Origin: Citrus sinensis
Taxonomy: Eukaryota > Streptophyta > Magnoliopsida > Sapindales > Rutaceae
Reading direction: 5' to 3'
DNA: 64,000 bases
NCBI RefSeq assembly: GCF_022201045.2
Contig: NC_068558.1
Location: 37,095,501-37,159,500, forward strand
The notes beneath the pieces were generated by a model. That model made no database searches, was not told where the DNA came from, and was given only the letters and a program-made list of their open reading frames with translations. The position numbers and the translations under genes are program-made. Shown here piece by piece: positions 51,507 to 62,400 of the stretch (within the stretch, counting starts at the first letter, position 1; each line of letters starts with the position of its first letter).

Positions 51507-51929
51507 GGGAATATTCGAGAGGATTATTCAATAAGGATAGCTATGATTTCTGTTATTTTATTTCTATTGCAATTGGTTAGTTACACAAAAGTTGTAGAAT
51601 GAAAAGGATATATGTAAAGGGGAAATGCATGAGCTGGATATGAATAGAATTCACAAAAAGTTTATTCTCTTTCTTATATCTATTCTTCCTCTTTTTCTCT
51701 GTTCTTCTTTGGAGCTTGTGCCTGCTCGAAAGGTGGAAATACCCTAATACGGACAGATATTCATCTGAGGACGTGTCACATCATATGAATATTATCGTAA
51801 GTATGCATTAATTATGGGCGAAAAGATACCCATACTAAGGATAAACGTACTTGTGAAATTATATCATGTTTGCTGTAAACAATGTTATCAATCGAAAGTC
51901 AAAAACTCAAAATAGATCTTCCAAAAGTA
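51507..51929. other. spacer after gypsy pol, possibly LTR-derived
   Basis: The stretch after the pol relic includes TTCTTCCTCTTTTTCTCTGT-type U5-like text around 51680, as found in gypsy LTRs. Ends could not be located. Confidence 0.3.
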
Positions 51930-53578
51930 AAAATATAGAGCAAAGAAAAGAATTGGGTGTGATGCTAGATTATTTATCAAGCTAAATAGGAAGAAGAATA
52001 ATTGGTTTGTTAATCATTTTATTGAGTCTCATAGTCATCTGTTTGTAATGCAAGAGTGTGCCCATATGATATCTCCTCAAAGAAAAATAACAGCTTCACA
52101 AGCGAAGGAAGTAGGCTTGGCAAAATAATCTAGGATTTCACTTAAATCTACATATAAGATGATGGATATGCAAGTGGGAGGGTGAGAATCTCTTGGACAT
52201 ACAAAAGTAGATCAAAATAATTGTCTTAGAACAAAGAGACAAAAAGATTTAGTGTATACAGAAGTAGGGTATTTATTGAAATATTTTTCTGATAAAACTT
52301 TAAAACATCCATCATTTTTCTATTATACACAGCTAGATAATGAGGAACAGATCACAAATATATTACAGGCAGATGCTAAGATGATTATTGATTATGGCCA
52401 ATTAGGAGATGTTGTAAGTTTTGATACAACTTACAAAGTAGATAAGAAAATCAACCATTCGCAATTTTTGTTGTATTTAATCATCATCGACTGACAATTG
52501 TATTCAATGTATGATGAGATTGCCGATTCATTTATGTGATTGTTTGACATATTTTTGAAGGCAATGTCTTGGAAATCACTAAAAATGATCTTTATAGATC
52601 AAGATGTTGCGATGACTAAAGTTATGTCTCATGTAAGCGAACCACAAGTTTCGTGCATGACACATAATGCAAAATGCCTTAAAGCATGTAAACAATGCTT
52701 TTAAAATGTACTGAAGGGTTAAAAATTGCATTATCTATGTTCATGGAGTCTATTGAAGAGGAAGATGAGTTTTTTAGTACTAGGAATGCAAATGCTTAAA
52801 GAATAATATGTGCGTGATAATAATTGGTTGAAAAGCATATTTGAGTTAAGGGAGAAATGAACTTATGCATATAATAGGTAATCATGGCCAGGTGGAATCA
52901 GTAGCACCCAACTTAGTAAAAGTTTTAATGCTAGCGTAAAGATTACCTCAATGTAAATCTTTTAATTGTACAAGCAAGAGAGGTTTATAGAAATATATAT
53001 CAAGAGTTTCAAGATGAGCTTAAAGAAGCTATTGATTTGTGCATACAAAATCCTGTTGTAGAAGATGAATGTTTCCTTTATGCAATTATTATGGACAAGC
53101 ACTTTAAAAAAGCGATGTGCAAAAAAAGAGATTAAGGTTACATCATCTTGTAATTATATGATGTTTGAGAGGAAAAGGGTCTTATGTAGTCATGTGATTA
53201 ACGTTCTTAGAGATATTATGGATATCAAAGAATTTCTTCTTAGCTAGTGTATCTTTAAAAAAATAGACAAAAGAAGTAAGAGGTGTATCCACTCAAGACA
53301 TTCATGAGGGTGAAATTTAAACTGATCCAAAGTTGCAACAGACATGTAAATATAAAGTTTTGTGTTCCACCTTCCCTAGGGTTTCAATTAGAACTCCTAA
53401 GAGTGAAAAAACATACAAACCGGCAAATGAACATGCAATTAAATTAGGAAAGCTAATTGAAGAACTTTCGAGTTTAGAAATGGATGGTAATAAAAATGAA
53501 AAAAAAAATCAGTACTCTCTTCTTGTTAAACCCGCAAAAGGGAAAGGGCTAAAAAGCAAAAGAGTGTTCTCGCCCTGA
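51930..53578 (+). pseudogene. FAR1/FHY3-related (MULE transposase-derived) pseudogene
   Basis: Homology is scattered over three frames. A FAR1 DNA-binding domain tail (NWFVNHFIESHSHLF, then QECAHMISPQRK) lies at about 51995-52090. The transposase-like core starts PSFFYYTQLDNEEQITNILQ, then ADAKMIIDYGQLGDVVSFDT, TYK, at 52303-52438. Weaker parts include FIDQDVAMTKVM and CMTHNAKC (about 52590-52680). A SWIM-type zinc finger remnant SSCNYMMFERKRVLCSHVINVL is at about 53140-53210. The Lys-rich tail ends at 53578. Many stops and frameshifts are present. FAR1-related proteins are light-signalling regulators domesticated from Mutator-like transposases; whether this is a dead FRS gene or a dead MULE cannot be told. 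Confidence 0.75.
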
Positions 53579-53689
53579 ATGGTTGACGAATTGTGGAATT
53601 TCTATGTTGAGAGTGGTGGGTGGGAAAATAAAAGTTGGAAGGATACGAGTGAAAAATAACAATTACCCTATGCGGCACGCGATTGTCGT

Positions 53690-54845
53690 TAGGGGTGGGC
53701 ATATTTTAACCGAATCGATCCAAACCGACGGTTTGGATCGGTTTCATTAATAAAAACACTGGTTTCGGTTTATTGGATTGCAAACCGACATCACTCGGTT
53801 TGGATTTTGGTTTGGAAGGATTTCAAATGGATTCAAACCGATCCAATCCAAAATTTACACTTTCATACACAAAGGAAATGTACACTTTCATACACAATAG
53901 CATATCTCTTACTATAAAAACAAAAAGATAAACATAATTTTCCAAACACTCACGCCTCCGCCTCCACCTCCAGTGGTTCCTAATTCCTATCATTCTCTAA
54001 CTCTTTCAATCTCAAATTCTCAATCGCTCATTCTCAAGTCTCCTGAGGTATGTTTTGATTTTATTTTTCTTGCTAAGATTTTATTTCATTTTAGTGAAAA
54101 GTAAAAATGGATTTTGGTATAATTGATGATAATTTATTTAATTAATTAATTCCATAACTAATTTTTTAATCTTTATTAATTATAGAAGCTCTCACCTCTT
54201 GTCGTTCTCAACTCTCTCAATCTCAATCGCTCATTCTCAAGTCTCATCGTCATAATTTCAAAAATCGAAACTTGAGGTATGTTTTGCTTTTGAAAGGCTC
54301 GAAGAAGAGGAACATGATGGACCATATATGAGTTTTTTCAATGAGAGGAAGACAGAACAGATCAGGCCACCCACTCCCGAAGATTGGAAAAATGCTGAAA
54401 TATTTATTGAGTTTTTGAAAATTTTCAATGATGTTACAGTTGATTTCAGTGCTTCATTATCAGTGACATCTAACTTGTATTTTCATCGTCTTTGCACCAT
54501 TCAAACCCAATTGCATTTGTATATTGAAAATGAGGACGTGCTTCTCAGTAAAATGGCTGAAAAAATGTATTCTGTTGTGAACAAATATAAAAGCAGTATG
54601 TATTCTGTTATTAGAACTCAAACCGATCCAAACCGATCCAATCGGTTTGGATCGGTTCGGTTTATAAAAAATTTATGTCTGTATCAGTTTGGGAATATTT
54701 CAAACCGATAAGTTTGGCCGATTGGATCGGTTCGGTTTATAAAAAATTTATGTCTATATCAGTTTGGGAATATTTCAAACCGATAAGTTTGGATCGATTT
54801 GATAATATATCTCAAACCGATCCAAACCGAATTTACCCACCCCTA
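53690..54845. mobile_element. non-autonomous hAT element (1156 bp)
   Basis: The left end TAGGGGTGGGCATATT and the reverse complement of the right end, TAGGGGTGGGTAAATT, form a hAT-type terminal inverted repeat. Flanks ATTGTCGT (53682-53689) and ATTTTCAT (54846-54853) agree at 6 of 8 positions, a decayed 8-bp TSD. Subterminal regions are packed with AACCGATCCAAACCGA motifs in both orientations. The interior retains a fragment of hAT transposase (separate entry). A 75-bp tandem duplication lies at 54649-54723 / 54724-54798. Confidence 0.85.
54328..54603 (+). pseudogene. hAT transposase fragment
   Basis: The open segment with PPTPEDWKNAEIFIEFLKIF, NDVTVDFSASLSVTSNLYFH and ENEDVLLSKMAEKMYSVVNKYKSS matches the middle of zf-BED (DAYSLEEPER-like) hAT transposases. 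In these proteins it reads like F-Y-x-x-T/V-L-x-F-S-G-S-x-Y-V-T-S-N. The BED finger, DDE residues and the C-terminal dimerisation domain are missing. It is internal cargo of the non-autonomous element. Confidence 0.75.
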
Positions 54846-55508
54846 ATTTTCATGCCGTAAATTGGTGGGCTACCATTAGCAATATTTGTGAGTGGAGAGC
54901 CCAATACTTGTCAGTGGAGGGCCACACTTTATTCAAAGTTGTGGCAGCTCTTTTTTTTTTTTTTTTAACAATTACCTCTTATATTGTTAATAAATTATTA
55001 AGAAAATTATTTTATTTCCTTTTCAGTAATAAAAAATTTAAAATTATTGAATAGCTCGAGTGGATGTTGAATTTGAAATTTGCCCTACCAGAACTGTATT
55101 AAATTATGCAATTCACCGTCAAAGTGTTAATCTCTAATTCATCAATTTATTTTCAATTGTTTCGTTTACATTAAAGAAAGAAAGATTTGATGAATCAATA
55201 TTTTCTGTACATTTTATCAAAATATACACATGCAGCAGTAAAATATAAATAAAAAATCACTCTAATTTATTTTCACAGAATATAAAATAAATAAATAAAA
55301 ATATGAGTGATATGGGTTGCCCATGTTACGATGAATAATAACACTTTTCTATTGTTGGAGAGTTGCGAAATCATGTCACGGATAATAAAGGCAAATCATA
55401 AACCATAATTTTATTTGGAAAATTATTTTTTTTTAAAAAACTTAATTTTGCTGTTACTCAACAGTCAACAATAATAATTGGAGGGAAAATATCATAAATG
55501 GTAAATCC
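54846..55508. other. intergenic spacer, no gene seen
   Basis: AT-rich spacer between two hAT-type elements, with a T run of about 20 near 54955. Nothing else recognised. Confidence 0.5.
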
Positions 55509-56179
55509 TAGAGATGGCAAAATCCTCCACGGATTTGGAGCCCCACCCCAAATGGGAAAAATTTTTAATAATTTTTGGGGAATGGGATGGGGAGTGGGGG
55601 AAAAGTAATCCACAAATTATTAACGGGGTGAGGTTTGGTATTGCACTTCCCACCCCACCCCCACCACAATCCCCATTATATATAAATATATTTTTAATTC
55701 TTATTTAATAATTTTTATTTTATCAACTATAATGTCAATTAATAATTTTTTTAATTTTTATGTAATATAAATAGAATATGAATAAAAGAAAACCCTACAA
55801 TATTTTTCAACTTTAAAACATTATTATATATTTTTTTCTCTTTTAAGGAGTTGCTCTCTTTAAATATTTTTCACTTTTAATATCATTTTAAGATATTATT
55901 TCAAATTTTTAAAGATTTTTAAAAAAAATTTCAATACTTTATAATATGGTAATGATTTTATTTTAAGTCTTTAATTTTTAATTTACTGAAATCATATTTT
56001 TATATCTACTATAAAATAAGTAAATGGGGAATGAAGTTGGGATGGGGGAATCATTATCCACGTGGGGATTCCCCATCCCCAACCCACTAAATTTATTGAG
56101 AAATGAGGTGGGAAATAGTGGCAAAAATTTTTAATGGGGTAGGTATCCCCACCCCCACCCCGCCCCATTGCCATCCCTA
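55509..56179. mobile_element. hAT-type MITE with perfect 8-bp target-site duplication (671 bp)
   Basis: The left end TAGAGATGGCAAAA and the reverse complement of the right end, TAGGGATGGCAATG, form the terminal inverted repeat. It is flanked by identical GTAAATCC octamers (55501-55508 and 56180-56187). Subterminal regions are G/C-rich on complementary strands (GGGGAATGGGATGGGG versus CCCCACCCCCACCCCG) and could fold back; the centre is AT-rich. No coding capacity. It sits about 530 bp upstream of the TGD2 start codon. Confidence 0.92.
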
Positions 56180-56450
56180 GTAAATCCTAAATCCTATATA
56201 GCCAAATTCCAATTTAAATTGGGTCGGGTCGAATCGGATACCAAGATCCGAGCTTGAAAAACGAATCAGAATGACGAATAGACCCTCAAGTCACTCTGTG
56301 CTCAACTACCATGACCAGGACCAGGACCTTTTTTTTTTTTTTTAATTTTTTACTCGCTCTCTTTGGAAAATAGAAAACGAGCTTGGACTGAGGGAAAGTT
56401 GGCTTGGGGCTTTGCTTGTTAAGGATAATACGATCTTAGAATTTGAGAGT

Positions 56451-56459
56451 AAACCCTAA
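56451..56459 (+). promoter_or_regulatory. telo-box-like AAACCCTAA in the TGD2 leader
   Basis: AAACCCTAA is followed by TTCAAG|GTAATCC, a plausible 5' UTR intron donor at about 56466. A candidate acceptor is TTGCAG near 56683. The non-coding exon is inferred, not shown. Confidence 0.4.
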
Positions 56460-56713
56460 TTCAAGGTAATCCCACAAATCTTTTTTTACTTTCGGTTGAT
56501 CTTTGTTTTATTTTGTTTGTTTATTTTGGTTAAATATTCATCTTCCTCGCTCTGGCCTTTGAGTAAACGGGAACAGGACTTAAATATTGCTCAATTTAGA
56601 TGATTCTGAATTTGGCCGAAGACACTTACTACCACTGACAATATTTTTTGGAACCTTTGGGATTGGTCATTCGTCATTGCAGCAGCTACAGTTGAACCGG
56701 GATCGTGGAGAGG

Positions 56714-59463
56714 ATGGTTGGAAATTCTTTAGTCCAGGTTTCAACATGCCCCGCTGTGTTATCTTCGATGATTGCTCAATCTCGTAGTTCTTCAAATTTC
56801 TTGCCCTGTCTTCCGCCGAAACCAAAGGCAAAAGTTACCCGCATAAGAGCCTTGTCTGCTGATGCAGGACATGACCAACCGCCGTCTTCTTCGGAAGGAA
56901 AGAATCCGCTCACTGCCGTTATGGATGTGCCTCGGAATATTTGGAGACGAACATTACGTCCGTTGAGCGATTTCGGGTTTGGTCGGAGGAGTGTGTGGGA
57001 AGGTGGGGTGGGATTGTTTCTTGTATCGGGCACCGTTCTTCTTGCCCTCAGTTTGGCTTGGTTGAGGGGGTTCCAGCTGCGGTCTAAATTCAGGAAGTAC
57101 CTGGCTGTGTTTGAGTTTTCGCAGGCTTGTGGTATATGTACAGGAACACCTGTGAGGATTAGAGGGGTGACTGTTGGCAATGTCATCCGTGTTAATCCTT
57201 CTCTTAAAAGTATTGAAGCAGTGGTCGAGGTGTGTTTCAATACCATAATTTTGTCGTGGATGTTTAAGTCTGGTTATCTTTCCATTTTGATAGTGAGGTA
57301 TCTGAAACGTGTTGAAAAAAAAAAAAATTGGCTGTTCCACTTAGTTCATCTTTTCACTTTAAATGTTGTATTCTTTTGTAGGTTGAAGATGAAAAAACAG
57401 TTATACCACAAAATGCTCTGGTTGAAGTGAACCAGTCTGGTCTTCTGATGGAAACTTTAATCGATATAACACCTAGGGATCCAATTCCAACACCTACGGT
57501 TGGGCCTCTGGACCCAGAATGTGTTAGGGAAGGTCTAATTATGTGCGATAGACAAAAGATGAAGGGACATCAAGGAGTAAGTTTGGATGAACTGGTAGGG
57601 ATAGTCACCCGTCTTGGACGAGAAATGGAGGGAATTGGTATTACCAATAGCTATTTGCTGGCTGAGCGAGTTTCTTCTGTTATTGAAGAGGCAAGGCCAC
57701 TTCTTACAAAGGTGTGATGTGCCCTTCTAACTATTTTTTTCTTTTTTTAAAAAAATTTTTTCTGGTTTGAATGATAATAACTGATTCAGAGTAGTTGAAC
57801 AGGACATACTTGTAGCGTAAATGTTAAACCATTTCGTGAAAAGATTAGGATTTTGCTAAGAAATTTGAAAATACAATGTTCTGATCTTTTCCTCTCTTAG
57901 GATTCCTTTGTCATTTGAATTTTTGTTTCAGGTATTTGTGGGAGAATTTGTACTTGTTAAAGAATTAATTTAGGTGATTTTGTGAAAGATAAATATGCAG
58001 GCCATTAACCAAAAGCTATTAATTTAAATATTTTAATCAAGCAAAATTTCCCCTTTTCACTGTGTAAAAGCATTATTGAACAAGATCCAAACTTCATTCT
58101 CGGTATTTGATGTATGCTCATGCACAATTCTTTGGCATTGATGTAGTGATGTCTCAGATTCAAGCCATGGCTGAAGATGTCCAACCTTTGTTGGCTGAAG
58201 TTCGTGATAGTGGTCTGCTTAAGGAAGTTGAGAGTTTAACCAGAAGCCTGACACAAGCCTCTGAAGATTTGAGGTGCAGTCTCCCGTTCTTCTCTGTTCA
58301 TTTCTTATTTTGGCATACATGTCACATCACACGGTCACAATTTGGGGAAAAAAATTGTAATTCCCATAGTATAAAAGAGAAAGTTATTAATGTAAGGAAG
58401 AAAGAGATTGATATTCCTGACTTTGTGTGAGTTTATGAAAGCTGTATGGCACTTTTGCACCAAGAATGACTTGCATCTGACTTGCATAACCTGAGTGTGA
58501 GTTTATGACCAGGCCAAAAAAAAAAGTGCTTGCCTACGTGAACAGAGGTGCAGAATATTAAAAGTCAGTCTCTATATGTTGGCCTGGCTGTAAGTAGGAT
58601 TAAAAAAAATTACAACTGTAATGAGAATTGTGATATGTGTCCGTGAGAAAAACACGTAGACGGGCAATTAGGAGACGTCAGTATGTATTGCACTTCAAAG
58701 ACTGAATGTCCATTCTCCAGGCCTCTAGCTGTCAGCCTCTCATATAAACAGATGAATATAGTTGTAAAATTTGAGATATATTCTTGTTTCAATTTCAAAG
58801 GCTGATTTGTGTGTTTTGAGACCTGGTGAGGGAGTCATATAGCTGTTATTCTTAACTTTGTCTTGAAACAGTTATTGTTGAGAAACTGATTCCAGATGTT
58901 CACATTGAGTCAGTGGCCCTGTCAAATTTTCACCATTAGCATGTAAATCAATATTTGATCAAAATTTGGCCACAAACATTGCCTTGAGAAAAAGGCTCAA
59001 CAGTAGACACAAAATGGAATGAATCTGTAGTTCCTCTCACTTTCTCAGGCAGACAAGTGCATATGGATGCATTTTCCTCCCCCTCCCTCTTTCTCCCTCT
59101 CTTTTAGCTGAAAGGCTGATAGACAATCCACTTTACTTTTTTTTTTTTTTTTTTTATAAATTGCAGACGGGTGCATTCATCAGTTATGACCCCCGAAAAC
59201 TCTGAAATGATACAAAAATCTGTGTACTCTCTGATTTTTACTTTGAAGAACATTGAGGTAAAATTTTACTCTCTATATCCTTTTGCTATTTACTTGATTC
59301 TTCAACTGTTTTTGGTTAAATCTATATTTTCACTATTTGTCCCATCTTCTCCCTCCTTCCATCACTGCAGAATATAAGTTCCGATGTTCTGGGTTTCACT
59401 GGAGACGAGGTTACAAGACGGAATCTGAAGTCACTTATAAAGTCCCTCAGCAGGTTACTTTAA
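56714..59463 (+). CDS. TGD2: TRIGALACTOSYLDIACYLGLYCEROL 2, chloroplast MCE lipid-transport protein
   Basis: Five exons: 56714-57229, 57382-57711, 58158-58273, 59167-59257 and 59371-59463, all GT-AG and in phase. They encode 381 aa, the same length as Arabidopsis TGD2. The first about 45 residues (MVGNSLVQVSTCPAVLSSM, then Ser/Pro/Lys-rich) look like a plastid transit peptide. One membrane segment lies at about 97-118 (GGVGLFLVSGTVLLALSLAWL). The MCE/MlaD domain follows (YLAVFEFSQACGICTGTPVR, IRGVTVGNVIRVNPS, about 128-205). A helical C-terminal part runs from LLAERVSSVIEEARPLLTK to SLIKSLSRLL. TGD2 is the substrate-binding subunit of the TGD1-TGD2-TGD3 ABC complex in the inner envelope; it binds phosphatidic acid and moves ER-derived lipid into the plastid for galactolipid synthesis. 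The first in-frame ATG is 56714; the preceding GTG codon at 56705 is not a start. The gene appears intact. Confidence 0.95.
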
Positions 59464-62400
59464 AGACTGTGATACGTGGAAAGAAAAGATGCAAGCACGT
59501 AACAGTTGATTAGATGGTAGGTTGGTAACAATGATTTTTAGCCTTCATTTATTGAAGGTTAGAGAAATTCACGTGTCAAAAGTCTTGTTCGCTCGAAACG
59601 CTGGGAAAGTCTCAATGCTTAGGTAGTTGGCACATTCTTTTATCTGATGGAAATGTGAAAGCAAGTTTTGTTCAAATTCTCTTCTTCCCAAATTAGTTGT
59701 GAATGCTTTGCTGCTGAAGCTTTATGGATATAGAAAAATTTGTTGCCAAGTTGAGAACATTTTCACTGTTTTGTGCTTGTAGGAGATTGGAATTCAACTA
59801 TTTCTGCTGTCTGGTTCAAAGATGGAAATTTTCTTTATTTTCTCTCTATCATAATCTTCTTCGACTTGAAACATTTCCCTTCGATTTTGAAGGAACTTTA
59901 CGGAAATTGCTTCGTTCAAGTATTTGATGATTGTTTAGACAAAAGCAGTTTATTCTCATCTCATTCTTGCATTTATCCTAAGTATGTGTAATATCATTTA
60001 GCTTAGATTATAAAAAGTTCAACATAACCCTGCTGGGTACTGGGTTTAAACTCTGTAATTGCATGTTGATCCAACTTGGGATTTGGTTATTGATGCATGT
60101 TGCCAATCTAACTCTTCCTGGTTTAAAAATTTCAAGTTTAACGCTTCAGTTTCTAATACTACAAAAATGTACTCTTAGCGATTATACCCAGTGTCTCATC
60201 GTCAAGACTCGTTTTCTGTCCTGCTTCCAATTATTAGTTGGTGAAATATATTCTCATGGAAAAGGACATGTGCCCATAGCGACTTAACCTCAAATCTTCC
60301 AAGCCACCCACCTTGTGGCCCTCTCTTAACACCACAATTAGGACTCTTACCCTCTGATTATTCGATAGGGACAGAAATTTCTTTCACAAAACGTGAGTGG
60401 ACCGGATATATTTTTTTTAATATTAGAGCGGTAGATATATGTTAATATAGAAATTTAAATTTTGAATTATATCATAATAGTTAGTTTTTTTGGGGTTTTT
60501 TTTATTATAAATATAATTAATTGTTGATACATATTAGTTTTCTGAAAATAAAACCTCAAATGCTATTGAAATAACTTAGGGGGTTCATGGGTAATATAAT
60601 TACAAATGAAAGCAAGCGGTATGCTTTTGAGTTGTTTAGTGGGTGGTACATGAACCGGCATTTTCAATTAGTAGGCATGACTATAAGTTAGAAAAATAAT
60701 CATTGATGTATGAGACTTTTAATCCTTATTGTAATTCAAGCACGAGACAATACCCCACATATCTCAAGACTTTGTATGCATTGAGATTCCACATGCTTTA
60801 AATATTTTTCTCAATTCTTGATTGTAACATGGATTAGCGTGTGTGTGTGTGTGTGAAGGTGTGCATGAATAGCTGTCACCCCAAATAATAAAGCTTTTTT
60901 TTTTAATTTTGAATTTTTAAAGCACTATAATATTTAATTTTGAAATTATTTGTCAGTTGATGCAAAATAATTAACATACTAATTTATTTCATTGCTAAAA
61001 ATTGATGGATTTTTTTTGGTTTGCCAACTATCTAACGCTTAATTACTTTTTGGTTGACTCAAATATGAGGTGCTTGTTGGTTCATTTGAACTTTTTTTTT
61101 GGTTATATTTAGATTAAAAAAATAAATATTTAATGACCTTTATATAAAAAAATTATTATTCATCTTTTTATTTTCCCATTTTACTTGAAAAAATACTATA
61201 AAAAAAATAAAAAAATAAAAGTATTTGAGACCAATTAAATGCAAGTTATCAACAACCACCGGCGCCAATATGAACACAACAAGTACACGAGTTTCAGGTG
61301 AGAGAGAGAGAAAGAGACGGAAGTCAAAATAATCACATGCTCTCGCCGTTTACTGTATTTAGTTTGGACGTATGTTATAAATCCTGCGTGTCATAATCAT
61401 AATGGCTGACACACGTATCAGTCGTTGACTGATCTCCGCCGTTGTATTTGATACCATTGGTCCGTACTCCCCGTTCATAAATTTGTTTAATAATAATAGC
61501 AAATTTAGAATGTCCCTGATTTGAAATTAATTGAATCTACTAAAATTTAATTCAAGTGAGCAGTGGTGATTCCAAATAATCTTTATTTTATTTAATTCAG
61601 TATATTCAGTTTGATTTTGAATTAAAAATCAATTTGAAACATCAGGTTGGTCGGTGTTTTCTTTACTTAACTTTAAAGTAAAGGGTTTGAATCTTTCACT
61701 GCTGGTGAAAGTTTAGCATTTTTAAATTATGTATTTGTTTGAATTTATCGATCCAATAACTAGACAATAAGAGGTCTTATTAGTTGTGACTATTCACATT
61801 TGTAAATTACTTTTATCAATTTTATTCAACCTATTTAACCAAAAAAAAAAAAATACCGTTATACCTTATAACTTGAATACTGTCATATGACAAAAGAGTC
61901 AATAAAATCAACATGCAACATCTTACTTTTAAAATAAATAAGTTAGAAAAAATAAAAAAGTCAGTTCAGAATTACTTTCAGAAGGCTTAAAAATAATTTT
62001 GAAAATTTAAAAGTTAATTTTAGTGTTAGATAAAAAAAATTAAAAGTACTTTTGTCAAAATCAACTCCTCCTACAATTGATTTCAAAAAGTATAAAAAAG
62101 TAACATTTAAATTTTGATTTTGAGAATCAATTTGATTATTTCATACAATTTCACAAATATACTTGCAATTATTACCTTAACCAAAAACTATCCTCATTCG
62201 AATTGAAAACAAAATCAATATTTTAATAAATTTTGATTATAATTCAGGCATTTCTTTCCTTTACCCTATGCCTTCTTCATGTTTTACATTCCATTAAAAG
62301 TTCTCTAGGGCAACGAGGCGAGATACCAATACGAGTTTCGTCACCCTTTAACTAAATTCATCTTGCATTACGTCCATTTTATTCATTTGTTTACTTAAAA

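Noticed and set aside
56705..56713. Three-codon upstream extension of TGD2
   Set aside because: The extension begins with GTG, not ATG; the first ATG in frame is 56714 and gives the family-typical 381 aa.
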